64,000 bases of DNA from OLB7 sp966250335. Lineage in GTDB: Bacteria; Bacteroidota; Ignavibacteria; OLB7. Under the pieces are notes generated by a model. That model was not told the origin of the DNA. It did not search any database and saw only the letters and a program-made list of their open reading frames with translations. The stretch is from the NCBI GenBank assembly GCA_966250335.1, contig CBINGZ010000005.1, positions 124,001 to 188,000 of the forward strand. Direction: 5' to 3'. Positions 27,724 to 36,248 of this stretch are shown piece by piece. The stretch's first letter is position 1; each line of letters starts with the position of its first letter. A program made the position numbers and the translations under genes.

Positions 27724-28839
27724 ATGAGTGGAGTACGGGTTCTGGTAGGCACGCGCAAGGGCGCGTTCGTCTTGACATCCGATGAGAAACGGCAGCAGTG
27801 GGAGGTCAGTGACCCCCTCTTCGCCGGCTGGGAGATCTATCACGTCAAGGGTTCGCCGGTGAACCCGAACAGGCTCTACGCCTCGCAGTCGAACGGCTGG
27901 TTCGGACAGATGATCCAGCGTTCCGACGACGGCGGCAGAACGTGGGAGCCTGTCGGAAAGGAGTTCACCTACGACGGGAACCCCGGCACGCATCAGTGGT
28001 ACGACGGCACGCAGCATCCCTGGGAGTTCGCGCGTGTCTGGCATCTGGAGCCGTCGCTGACCGAACCCGATACGGTCTACGCGGGGGTGGAGGATGCCGC
28101 GCTCTTCCGTTCCACCGACGGCGGGATGACCTGGCGGGAGCTTTCCGGGCTGCGCGGCGTCTCGGGAAATCTCTGGCAGCCGGGGGCGGGGGGGATGTGT
28201 CTCCATACGATCGTTCAGGACCCGAGCGACTCCGGCCGCCTCTACGTCGCCATCTCCGCCGCGGGGGCGTTCCGGACCGATGACGGCGGGGAGACGTGGC
28301 GGGCGATCAACCACGGTCTCAAATCCCCGTACGAGCTTCCCGATCCGAAGGCCGAGGTCGGCCACTGCGTCCACAACATCACGATGCATCCGTCGCGCCC
28401 CGGCGTCCTCTTCATGCAGAAGCACTGGGATATCATGCGCACCGACGATTCGGGAGACTCGTGGTACGAGGTAAGCGGAAATCTGCCGACCGACTTCGGG
28501 TTCCCGATCGCCGTCCACGCGCATGAGCCGGAGACGATCTACGTCGTCCCGATCAAGAGCGATTCCGAGCATTTCCCGCCCGACGGAAAACTGCGTGTAT
28601 ATCGCAGCAGGACGGGCGGAAACGAGTGGGAGGCGCTCACCAGCGGCCTGCCGCAGAGCGACTGCTACGTCAATATCCTTCGTGACGCGATGTCCGTCGA
28701 CTCGCTCGATTCGTGCGGCATCTACTTCGGCACCACCGGAGGGCAGGTCTACTGCTCCCCGGACGGCGGCGACACCTGGGCGCCGATCGTCAGGGATCTT
28801 CCCCCCGTCCTCTCGGTCGAAGTCCAGACGCTCTCATGA
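27724..28839 (+). CDS. sialidase-like Asp-box (BNR) beta-propeller protein
   Basis: 371 residues, no signal peptide. Five Asp-boxes of the S-x-D-x-G-x-T-W type are readable: SDDGGRTW, STDGGMTW, TDDGGETW, TDDSGDSW and SPDGGDTW, so a five- to six-bladed propeller is expected. The opening GVRVLVGTRKGAFVLTSD is typical of a bacterial group of VPS10/sortilin-like propellers that are not sialidases: the catalytic Arg triad and Tyr/Glu pair are not evident. Its stop overlaps the start of a MoaD/ThiS-like gene (ATGA), so the two products are made together. Function unknown. Confidence 0.75.
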   Translation: MSGVRVLVGTRKGAFVLTSDEKRQQWEVSDPLFAGWEIYHVKGSPVNPNRLYASQSNGWFGQMIQRSDDGGRTWEPVGKEFTYDGNPGTHQWYDGTQHPWEFARVWHLEPSLTEPDTVYAGVEDAALFRSTDGGMTWRELSGLRGVSGNLWQPGAGGMCLHTIVQDPSDSGRLYVAISAAGAFRTDDGGETWRAINHGLKSPYELPDPKAEVGHCVHNITMHPSRPGVLFMQKHWDIMRTDDSGDSWYEVSGNLPTDFGFPIAVHAHEPETIYVVPIKSDSEHFPPDGKLRVYRSRTGGNEWEALTSGLPQSDCYVNILRDAMSVDSLDSCGIYFGTTGGQVYCSPDGGDTWAPIVRDLPPVLSVEVQTLS

Positions 28840-29132
28840 TCCGGGTCGTTCTTCCGGCGCATCTGCGGACCCTTGCGCGGGTCGAGGGGGAGGTGACGAT
28901 TCCGCTCGAAGGGCCCGCCACGCTGGGGATGGTTCTCGATGCGATCGAATCGGCCCACCCCGTGCTGCGCGGCACGATCCGGGACCATGCGACGAAGAAG
29001 CGGCGCCCGTTCATCCGCTTCTTCGCCTGCCAGGAGGATCTCTCGCACGAAGAACCCGACTTCCCGCTCCCGGACGCGGTCACGGCCGGGACTGAACCCT
29101 TTCTGGTCGTAGGCGCCATGGCCGGCGGCTGA
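28836..29132 (+). CDS. MoaD/ThiS-family ubiquitin-like protein ending in Gly-Gly
   Basis: 98 residues. Beta-grasp pattern: IRVVLPAHLRTLARVEGEVTI, TLGMVLDAIESAHPVLRG, FLVVGAMAGG. The Gly-Gly C-terminus is the part that MoeB/ThiF-type enzymes adenylate before sulfur transfer. It is longer than MoaD (about 80) by an insertion around RPFIRFFACQEDLSHEEPD. The ATG overlaps the stop of the Asp-box protein. No E1-like (MoeB/ThiF), MoaE or ThiG gene is near, so its sulfur or conjugation partner is unknown. Confidence 0.75.
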   Translation: MIRVVLPAHLRTLARVEGEVTIPLEGPATLGMVLDAIESAHPVLRGTIRDHATKKRRPFIRFFACQEDLSHEEPDFPLPDAVTAGTEPFLVVGAMAGG

Positions 29133-29177
29133 CGTCGCGTCATCGGCCGGTTGCCGTATCCTTCTCATGGCTAAAGC

Positions 29178-29208
29178 AAAGGCCCGGTTGAACCGCCGGG
29201 CCTTTTTT
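29178..29208. terminator. terminator between convergent genes
   Basis: Stem AAGGCCCGG / CCGGGCCTT with a short loop, followed by TTTTTTAT on the plus strand and preceded by TTTGC in the minus reading. It closes the MoaD-like gene and probably the convergent amine oxidase gene. Confidence 0.85.
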
Positions 29209-29235
29209 ATTTCATACGACGGAAGAGAATATATA

Positions 29236-30573
29236 TCATAACGTGATGAGAAGATCGCGGGCGGCTCGTCTGCCGCTTGCGATCGCCCCGTGGACCGTTC
29301 CGTTGTGGCCGTTGATGTCGACCGCTTCTCCGGCGAAGAAGAGGGTCTCTTCCACAGGCTCGGCCAGTTTCCGCTGCGCCTCCTCTCCGCCGATCGGGAG
29401 ATAGCTGTATGCGCCGCGTGTGAAGGGATCCGCCCCCCAGTCGTGGCGGCTCCATCCGGTCAGATGCTCCTCGATCCCGGAACGCTCTCTCCCCAGAATG
29501 CGGGCCAGCGACTCGACCGCTCTGTCGGCCGCATCATCGTCGGTCAGCCCGGTGAGTTCTCCGGCGTTCGGTCCGCCGGTCCATCCGGTGAGGGTCGGGG
29601 CCATCAGCGGCAGGGAGGACCACCAGGTGGGGAAGAGGCGTTCGTCGGAGAGGAGGAAGCCGAGATGCTCCAGCGATTCCTTCCCCTTCCTGCTCCGCAG
29701 CTCCATCTCCTCCCAGAAGCGTTCGCGGAAGCGGAGGACGATCCGCGCGGCATCTCCCATGCCGAGACCGTCGATCGCCCTGCGGACCTCGGGAATATCG
29801 GGTGTGAAGGTCACCGCTCCACGGGAACCGGGGGGCGCCTGCAGCACGCCGAGCGGGAGCGTGATGATCGCCCGTCTTGCGCTCCAGATCTCGGCGGTGC
29901 CTCCCTCCGCCGTTTCCACATCGGCATGAACCTCGCCCCGACTCCACCGCAGCCCCGTGACCACTCTGGAAAGATTGATCGAAACGCGATCCGGATCGAG
30001 TCCGGCGGCGAAATGGAGCGGGATCGTATCGTATCCCGTCACGATGCGAAACGCCCGGTCGCCGTTCACGGCGTCGGATGCCTGTTCCAGCAGTTGCAGA
30101 GCTCGTATTCCGACACGATCCGCCGGCGCCGCGTGGTACCCCTCGACGTAGGCGACGGCGCTTCGGGCCGCCTCCGGTTCCTCCGGGTGGAACCGGTCGA
30201 GGTAGTCGCGGAAGGTCATATCCTCATCCACCTTCTTCATCCCTTCGAAAATCCTTCCCATCTTCTCCCACTCCCCTCTGCTGTCGATGGTTCCCCGCCG
30301 GACGTAGATATGGTCGTCCGGTCCGGATGCGACGATCAGGGAGGCCGATTCGACGATCTCCCAGATATCTCTCGACACCCCGTGGATGAACTCCGCGCCG
30401 AGTTCCGCGGGGAGGGGGGAGCCGGAGGGCCTCTCCGTGTGGATTCTGCCGCCGATCCGGTCACGCGCCTCCAGCACCGCCACGCTCCGTCCGGCGCGTG
30501 AGAGGTCGCGGGCGGCGGCGAGCCCGGAGGCGCCGGCGCCGATGATCAGCACATCGATGATTTCAGGTGTCAT
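29236..30573 (-). CDS. FAD-dependent amine oxidase
   Basis: 445 residues from the ATG at 30573 (MTPEIIDVLIIG). FAD site IIGAGASGLAAARDLSRAGRSVAVLEARDRIGGRI, then ELGAEFIHG; the C-terminal FAD-contact region FFAGEAVDINGHNGTVHGAIASGRRAA. Belongs to the monoamine-oxidase/polyamine-oxidase family; the substrate is unknown. The reading that begins at 30732 crosses a terminator and is rejected. Located downstream of lspA but separated from it by the hairpin at 30653-30687. Confidence 0.88.
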   Translation of the reverse strand: MTPEIIDVLIIGAGASGLAAARDLSRAGRSVAVLEARDRIGGRIHTERPSGSPLPAELGAEFIHGVSRDIWEIVESASLIVASGPDDHIYVRRGTIDSRGEWEKMGRIFEGMKKVDEDMTFRDYLDRFHPEEPEAARSAVAYVEGYHAAPADRVGIRALQLLEQASDAVNGDRAFRIVTGYDTIPLHFAAGLDPDRVSINLSRVVTGLRWSRGEVHADVETAEGGTAEIWSARRAIITLPLGVLQAPPGSRGAVTFTPDIPEVRRAIDGLGMGDAARIVLRFRERFWEEMELRSRKGKESLEHLGFLLSDERLFPTWWSSLPLMAPTLTGWTGGPNAGELTGLTDDDAADRAVESLARILGRERSGIEEHLTGWSRHDWGADPFTRGAYSYLPIGGEEAQRKLAEPVEETLFFAGEAVDINGHNGTVHGAIASGRRAARDLLITL

Positions 30574-30652
30574 GGTCTGTTCAACCCACCATCCGGTCCA
30601 AGGGTTCTCCGAGCGGCCGGTCGTGGCAGGGCAGGGTGGGGATGTGGTCCCT

Positions 30653-30687
30653 GTAACGAAACGGCCCCGATCGGTCGATCGGGGCCG
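30653..30687 (-). terminator. intrinsic terminator after lspA (minus strand)
   Basis: Read on the minus strand: CGGCCCCGATC-GACC-GATCGGGGCCG, an 11-base perfect stem, then TTTCGTTAC. It ends the ileS-dksA-lspA run. Confidence 0.75.
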
Positions 30688-30700
30688 GGTGTCGAATCGG

Positions 30701-31369
30701 CTATGCCGGGCGATGTTCCTCCGAATCGTCATCCGGCAGGTTCGCGGCTCCGGTCGTCTCCAGCACGGGACGTTCGGGCGGTTCGGGTTTCTCCTTCTCC
30801 GGCGGCGGTATCTGCTGCGCCGGCGGGAGGGCCGTCTCCGGCTTGCTCGGATAGAAGATCAGGAGGAGGACCACACCGACCGAGACGGCGGCATCGGCGA
30901 TGTTGAAGACATAGAAGCGCTCCAGGTGATTCCCGAAGATCGTGATGTCGGGCAGGTCGACATCGATGAAGTCGACCACCTTGCCGTAGAAGAGGGGCCC
31001 GTAGTTGTAGAAGGCGCCGTAGAAGACGCGATCGATCAGGTTGCCGACCGCTCCTCCCAGGATCAGCGCCAGCGCTATCCTGAGCCCGGACATTCCCTGG
31101 GGCTCGGTCTTCCTGATAAGGTAGACCAGAAAGATCGACGCCGCGACCGAGAAGAGGCTGAGAAAGACCGGCATGCCGAAGTTGAGCCCGAAGGCCATGC
31201 CGGGGTTCTCGACGTAGGTCCATCGCAGCACGTCGCCCAGCGCCTGGATCGATTCATAGGGGTGCATCCCCTCATGTCGTATTCCGAGGAGATCGAATCC
31301 CTTCACGGCCAGCTTAGTCGCCTGGTCGATCAGGATGATCACGAATGAGAGCGTGAAGAGTTTTCGCAC
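30701..31369 (-). CDS. lspA: lipoprotein signal peptidase (SPase II)
   Basis: 222 residues; about 50 longer than usual because of a Pro/Glu-rich cytoplasmic tail (PPEKEKPEPPERP). Four transmembrane helices. The catalytic Asp pair is Asp113 in GGAVGNLIDRV and Asp159 in FNIADAAVSVG, with VENPGMAFG also conserved. It removes signal peptides from prolipoproteins at the inner membrane, matching the many lipobox proteins in this window. Next to dksA-like and ileS, an arrangement seen in many genomes (ileS-lspA, with dksA). Confidence 0.95.
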   Translation of the reverse strand: MRKLFTLSFVIILIDQATKLAVKGFDLLGIRHEGMHPYESIQALGDVLRWTYVENPGMAFGLNFGMPVFLSLFSVAASIFLVYLIRKTEPQGMSGLRIALALILGGAVGNLIDRVFYGAFYNYGPLFYGKVVDFIDVDLPDITIFGNHLERFYVFNIADAAVSVGVVLLLIFYPSKPETALPPAQQIPPPEKEKPEPPERPVLETTGAANLPDDDSEEHRPA

Positions 31370-31378
31370 TGTCGATCT

Positions 31379-32755
31379 CTATTTATCGTCCTCGGAGACT
31401 CCGAGGGCCTGCATATGCAGTCGTCCCGGCTCGCACGGCTTGTTGGTGTTCTTGTAGACCGTGCAGACCTGCGTCACCGGGACGGCCATCAGACGCTTGC
31501 TGTCCAGGCGGAGGCCGCAGACGCGACATATGCCGAAGGTCGCATCCTGGATGCGGCGGAGCGATTCGTCAAGCTTCTTGATATAATCGTTGATGCGCTG
31601 TGCCTGCAGGAACGTCTTCTCACGCTCCATTGCGTCGGTTCCCTGCTCCGCCATGTGGAGGGAGTAGGCGCTGTTATCGTCGGCGTTCTCGCGCGAGGTC
31701 ATCTCACGGAGCTGTTCGGTGAGGGTCTCCAGCTCGTCGCTGTTCTCCTGGCGCAGATCCTGGATAAGCTGCCGGAACTTCTCCAGATCCTTGGGGGGGA
31801 AGGGATCGGCCGAGGCGGTTCCGGTCGCGGGAGTGAAGATTTCCTTGGGCAGCTTCTGAATAATCGTCTTGCTGCTTCCCGATGTCTTTTTTGAAGATTC
31901 TTGTTTGGCCACTGTATCGTTCTTTACAGGTTTAACGGACGTTGATGGGGCGATGCCCGACGCTGGAGCCGCGGGCGATTTCGATCCGGCCGTCTGGGAC
32001 GCTCCCCCTGCGGCCTTCGCCGCCGCCGCGCTCCGCGCGATCACCGTCGCGGGACTGACCCTTCCTCCGGGACTCGGAGCCGAGGCCGGGGGAGGAGGGG
32101 AGGAAGAGCCTTTCGCGGCGCCGGTCGCCGGAGTCGCCGTCCCGGGAGCCCCCTTCGCGGACGAAACGTTCGCCGGAGCCGCCTTTGCCGGAGCAGGCTT
32201 TGCCGGAGCAGGCTTTGCGGGAGCCGCTTTCGCCGGGGCGGCTTTCGCCGGGGCGGCTTTTGCCGAGAGAGCTTTCGAGGCGGCGGCCTTCGCGGACGAA
32301 GCTTTCGCCGATGAAGCTTTCGCCGGAGCGGGCTTCGAGGCGGCGGCCTTTGCGGGAGCCGTTTTCGCCGGAGCGGACTTGGCGGGGGGGGCCTTCGCGG
32401 CCTCACTCTTCGATCCCGCCCCCTTCATTGATTTGCTGCTGGAAGGGGTCGACTTTGCCGAGGCGCGCGAGGCTGTGACGCCCGAACTCTTTCCCCCGGC
32501 GGGAGCCGACTTCGCGGCGGCCGACTTCGCGGTCCTCTTTGCCGCGGGCGTTGCGGAAGCCGGCGACGACTCCCGACCCTTTGCGGGTCCGGAAGCGGCG
32601 GACGAGGCAGCGGCGCTCTTCCTGGCGGAGGCCGGCGATGATGTTCCCTTTGCCGGCGTCGGAGCGGGGGCGTTCTTCGCTGGGGAAGAGGGGCTCTTCC
32701 GACCCGGCCCGTTCGACCCGGAGGCCGGCGAGTTCGATCTGCTCTTTGCTGCCAT
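31379..32755 (-). CDS. DksA/TraR-like protein with a 300-residue Lys-Ala-Pro-rich N-terminal tail
   Basis: 458 residues. The last ~140 match DksA/TraR: a coiled-coil (LEKFRQLIQDLRQENSDELETL ... ENADDNSAYSLHMAEQGTD) and a zinc-finger region CRVCGLRLDSKRLMAVPVTQVC. The second Cys pair of the classic C4 finger is altered (VCTVYKNTNKPC). The first ~310 residues are low complexity, Ala 30-40 percent with Lys, Ser and Pro, in repeats of the KAAPAKA type, like bacterial histone H1-like tails. Probably a nucleoid/RNA polymerase-associated regulator. It ends nine bases before lspA. Confidence 0.8.
   Translation of the reverse strand: MAAKSRSNSPASGSNGPGRKSPSSPAKNAPAPTPAKGTSSPASARKSAAASSAASGPAKGRESSPASATPAAKRTAKSAAAKSAPAGGKSSGVTASRASAKSTPSSSKSMKGAGSKSEAAKAPPAKSAPAKTAPAKAAASKPAPAKASSAKASSAKAAASKALSAKAAPAKAAPAKAAPAKPAPAKPAPAKAAPANVSSAKGAPGTATPATGAAKGSSSPPPPASAPSPGGRVSPATVIARSAAAAKAAGGASQTAGSKSPAAPASGIAPSTSVKPVKNDTVAKQESSKKTSGSSKTIIQKLPKEIFTPATGTASADPFPPKDLEKFRQLIQDLRQENSDELETLTEQLREMTSRENADDNSAYSLHMAEQGTDAMEREKTFLQAQRINDYIKKLDESLRRIQDATFGICRVCGLRLDSKRLMAVPVTQVCTVYKNTNKPCEPGRLHMQALGVSEDDK
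32150..32420 (-). repeat. degenerate repeat region encoding the Lys-Ala-Pro tail
   Basis: Imperfect tandem units of 9-15 bases, reading GC(C/G)-(A/C)(A)(A/G)-type codons for Ala-Pro-Ala-Lys. Units such as CCGGAGCAGGCTTTGC recur on the plus strand near 32178-32225 (twice, exactly adjacent) . This kind of repeat expands and contracts by slippage, so tail length is likely to vary between strains. Confidence 0.7.
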
Positions 32756-32792
32756 GATATCCTGTCGACGTTAACGATTATGAGGATGGGCT

Positions 32793-35700
32793 TTACGCCG
32801 TCTCAGTCTCCGCCCTGCGGAGTGCGACACGGCACGCCAGCCCGTTTAACTCGATCTCCATCATAGACTCTTCTTGCTCGGGAACGAACGCGACGGCAAG
32901 GGTCTCGGTCATGATGTAGTCTCGCTGTGCCTCCAGCGCCGACGCCACCCGCCCCTCGGCCGTATAGTTGAGCAGGATACGATCGGTGACCTCCAGCCCG
33001 GAATCCTTGCGAAGGTTCTGAATACGATTCACGAATTCTCGCGCCAGCCCCTCGTTCCTCAGCTCCTCATCGATCTCGGTATCGAGCGCAACGGTGGTTG
33101 TTCCTTCGGATGCGACGAGCCATCCCTGAATATCCTCGTGCAGTACCTCGATATCTTCCGGCAAAAGCTCGAAGCTATCATTCGCCGTGGTGAGAGTCAA
33201 GCGACCCTCGGCCCCCAGCAGAAGAATCTGTTCCGATGTCATTGTGCCGATCGCGGCGGCCGCGTCCTTCACCCGCTTGCCGAATTTCGGTCCAAGCGTC
33301 TTGAAGTTCGCCTTCCCCTTCAGCTTCACCACGTCCGACTCTCCCGCCTTCACATATTCCACCCGTTTCACGTTGAGCTCATCCTTGATGATCTCCTCCA
33401 CCCGCTGATAATCCTCCCGCTCCGCGTCGCTGGCGACGGCGATCAGCAGGCGCCGGAGAGGCTGCCGCACCTTCAGCTCCGATTTCTCGCGGAGCATGCG
33501 GGCCAGCGCCACGCTCTTCTGCGCCCGTTCCATCCGCCGCTCCAGATTCGTATCGATCAGCGACGAATCGGCGTCGGGAATGATTGCGATATGAACCGAT
33601 TCCACGCTCTCCCGTCCGGTCGTATCGTTCAGCGACCTGAAGATATGATCCGACAGGAACGGCGCGATCGGCGCCATCAGCTTCGTCACCGTCGTCAGGC
33701 ATTCGTAGAGCGTCTGGTAGGCCGCCAGCTTGTCGGCCGACATCTCCCCCTTCCAGAACCGCCTGCGGTTGCGGCGGACGTACCAGTTGGAGAGATGCTT
33801 GACGGTGAACTCGCTCACCAGCCGCATCGCGCGTGTGGGATCGAACTCATCCATCAGGCGGAGATATTCCACCATCATGCTGTTCATCAGCGACAGGATC
33901 CAGCGGTCCAGCTCGGCTCGTTCATCGACCGGGATCCGCTCCTCCGCATACCTGAAGCCGTCGATGTTCGCGTAGAGCGTAAAGAACCCGTACGTGTTCG
34001 TGAGCGCCCTGAAGAAATCGGCCAGCACCGTCTTCGGGATATCCTCCTCGTTGAAGAGGCGCGTCTTCCAGACCGGGGTGGCCGTGGTCAGGTACCACCT
34101 GACGGCGTCCGCTCCGTAGGTCTCCATCAGCCTGAACGGGTCGACCGTGTTCCCCAGGCGCTTCGACATCTTCCGTCCCTCCTTGTCGAGCACCAGGTCG
34201 TTCACCAGGATATTCCTGGCCGCCGGGCTCTTGAAGAGGGCGGTGGAGATGGCATGTAACGTATAAAACCATCCGCGCGTCTGATCGATTCCCTCGGAGA
34301 TATAGTCGGCGGGGAAGGCGATCCGCTCGTCGATCAGCTCACGGTTCTCGAACGGGTAGTGCCACTGCGCGAACGGCACCGATCCGGAATCGTACCAGAC
34401 GTCGATCAGTTCAGTCGTGCGACGATACGTCTTCCCGTCGCGCCGGAACACGATCCGATCGACGAACGGCTTGTGCAGGTCGAGCGGGACGAGTCCGTCC
34501 GGACGCGGGCCCTTCGGGTTGATCAGATCCTCGTCGTTTTCCGAGATATAGGTCGCCTCGCTCATCGGGACGAGCGTTCCGTCGGGGCGCTCGTATTCGG
34601 CCTGCATGATCTCCTCGATCGAACCGACCGCGAACATATCGTTCCGGTCCTCGACGTTGACCCAGATCGGAAGGGGGGTGCCCCAGTAGCGATCGCGGGA
34701 GAGGGACCAGTCCTTGTTCTCCTCCAGCCAGTTGCCGAATCGCCCGGCGCCGATCTCCGGCGTCTGCCAGTTGATCTCCTTGTTCCGCGCGATCATATCG
34801 GCCGCGTACGCCGTGGTTCTGATGAACCAGGAGTCGCGCGCGAAGTAGATCAGCGGGTTGTCGCAGCGCCAGCAGTGGGGGTAGCTGTGCAGGTAGTCGT
34901 TGGAGGACTTCAGCACGCGCCCCTTCTTCTTCAGCATGATCACGATCTCCTTGTCGACCCCTTCCTCGACCCTCTCCTCGAAATGGAGGGTCTTGACGGT
35001 GCGGCCGGCGAAGTCGGTGACCTCCTCCGTGAACCGTCCGCCGCCGGTGACCGGCTGAAGGATCGGCAGATCGTACTTCTTCGAGATCTCGTAGTCGTCC
35101 TGTCCGAACGCCGGCGCGATATGAACGATGCCGGTGCCGTCCTCGGTCGAGACGAAGGCTCCCGTCACGACATAGAATCCCTCGCGGTCGACGGGAACGT
35201 AGTCGAACAGTCGCTCGTAGCGGGTCCGTTCCAGGTCGCCCCCCTTCACAGTCCGGAGCACCGTCCATTTCCCATCCGGGTCGAGCGCGGCGCGGCGCGA
35301 TTCGGCCAGGATATAGGTCTCGCCGCTCTCATGGTCGGAGACGATCGCATAGTCGATATCGGGGCCGACGGCGAGCGCGACGTTGGAGATGAGGGTCCAC
35401 GGCGTCGTCGTCCAGACGAGGAACGACGTGTTCTCCGGCAGAGCCTCTCCGGCGACCGACTGTTCCGGTCTGATCAGGACCTTCAGATAGAGCGACGGAT
35501 CGCGCACATCGGCGTAACCGAGCGCCAGCTCGTGGGAGCTGAGCGGGGTCTCGCAATGCGGGCACTGCGGAACGATCTTGAAGCCGCGATAGATCAGTCC
35601 CAGTTCATGGAAGCGCGAGAGCGACCACCAGACCGACTCGATATAGGTGTTGGTGCAGGTGATGTACGGGTTCTCCAGATCGACCCAGTACCCCATCTGC

Positions 35701-36119
35701 TCGGTGAGCTGGTTCCACCCTCCGGGCTGGCGGATATGGTCGTAGACGGTGGCGCGGGCCATCCGGTTGAACTCCTCCACGCCGATCTTCGTCTCGATCT
35801 CGCTCTTCTCCTTCAGGCCGAGCTTCTTTTCCAGGGCGATCTCCACCGGAAGGCCGTGGGTATCCCACCCCCCCTTGCGCTCCACGCGGTAGCCGCGCAT
35901 CGTGCGGTAGCGGCAGAAGGCATCCTTGAGCATCCGGCCGAAGACATGATGAATGCCCGGCGTGCCGTTGACGGTGGGGGGACCCTCGTTGAAAATCCAG
36001 CGCTTCGTAATCGGACGGGTTTCGACCGACCGCTTGAAGATGTCGGCGTTGCGCCAGTACGCGAGGATGTCGCGCTCAAGGGCAGGGTAGCTCAGTCGTT
36101 CCGGTAGCTGCGGAAACAT
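32793..36119 (-). CDS. ileS: isoleucyl-tRNA synthetase, type 2 (eukaryote-like)
   Basis: 1108 residues from the ATG at 36119 (MFPQLPERLSYP); a TTG five codons upstream is also open. It charges tRNA-Ile. The HIGH motif is non-standard: PTVNGTPGIHHVFGR near residue 50; KMSKR near residue 690 serves as KMSKS. The editing domain (TWTTTPWTLISNVALAVG) is present. The long C-terminal half (after about 900) with VAFVPEQEES shows the type-2 architecture, without the C-terminal zinc fingers of type 1. Type-2 enzymes are commonly less sensitive to mupirocin. Upstream of the dksA-like and lspA genes. Confidence 0.93.
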   Translation of the reverse strand: MFPQLPERLSYPALERDILAYWRNADIFKRSVETRPITKRWIFNEGPPTVNGTPGIHHVFGRMLKDAFCRYRTMRGYRVERKGGWDTHGLPVEIALEKKLGLKEKSEIETKIGVEEFNRMARATVYDHIRQPGGWNQLTEQMGYWVDLENPYITCTNTYIESVWWSLSRFHELGLIYRGFKIVPQCPHCETPLSSHELALGYADVRDPSLYLKVLIRPEQSVAGEALPENTSFLVWTTTPWTLISNVALAVGPDIDYAIVSDHESGETYILAESRRAALDPDGKWTVLRTVKGGDLERTRYERLFDYVPVDREGFYVVTGAFVSTEDGTGIVHIAPAFGQDDYEISKKYDLPILQPVTGGGRFTEEVTDFAGRTVKTLHFEERVEEGVDKEIVIMLKKKGRVLKSSNDYLHSYPHCWRCDNPLIYFARDSWFIRTTAYAADMIARNKEINWQTPEIGAGRFGNWLEENKDWSLSRDRYWGTPLPIWVNVEDRNDMFAVGSIEEIMQAEYERPDGTLVPMSEATYISENDEDLINPKGPRPDGLVPLDLHKPFVDRIVFRRDGKTYRRTTELIDVWYDSGSVPFAQWHYPFENRELIDERIAFPADYISEGIDQTRGWFYTLHAISTALFKSPAARNILVNDLVLDKEGRKMSKRLGNTVDPFRLMETYGADAVRWYLTTATPVWKTRLFNEEDIPKTVLADFFRALTNTYGFFTLYANIDGFRYAEERIPVDERAELDRWILSLMNSMMVEYLRLMDEFDPTRAMRLVSEFTVKHLSNWYVRRNRRRFWKGEMSADKLAAYQTLYECLTTVTKLMAPIAPFLSDHIFRSLNDTTGRESVESVHIAIIPDADSSLIDTNLERRMERAQKSVALARMLREKSELKVRQPLRRLLIAVASDAEREDYQRVEEIIKDELNVKRVEYVKAGESDVVKLKGKANFKTLGPKFGKRVKDAAAAIGTMTSEQILLLGAEGRLTLTTANDSFELLPEDIEVLHEDIQGWLVASEGTTTVALDTEIDEELRNEGLAREFVNRIQNLRKDSGLEVTDRILLNYTAEGRVASALEAQRDYIMTETLAVAFVPEQEESMMEIELNGLACRVALRRAETETA

Positions 36120-36248
36120 ATCGTTCTCACTCAAGATGTCTCGTTATACGGCATAGGGACATGGATCGCCATGCCCCTATCGTGCGCCGTCCAAAAGATG
36201 CCAAGTGTACGTAATCGATGGGATATAGACAAACGGAGAAACCGGGCG

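Noticed and set aside
31869..32774. 301-residue plus-strand frame rich in Ala/Gly/Phe opposite the dksA-like tail
   Set aside because: It arises from the complementary strand of the Lys-Ala-Pro repeats; no start signal and no folded domain.
34359..36107. 582-residue frame antisense to ileS
   Set aside because: No motifs; the ileS reading has full synthetase signatures.
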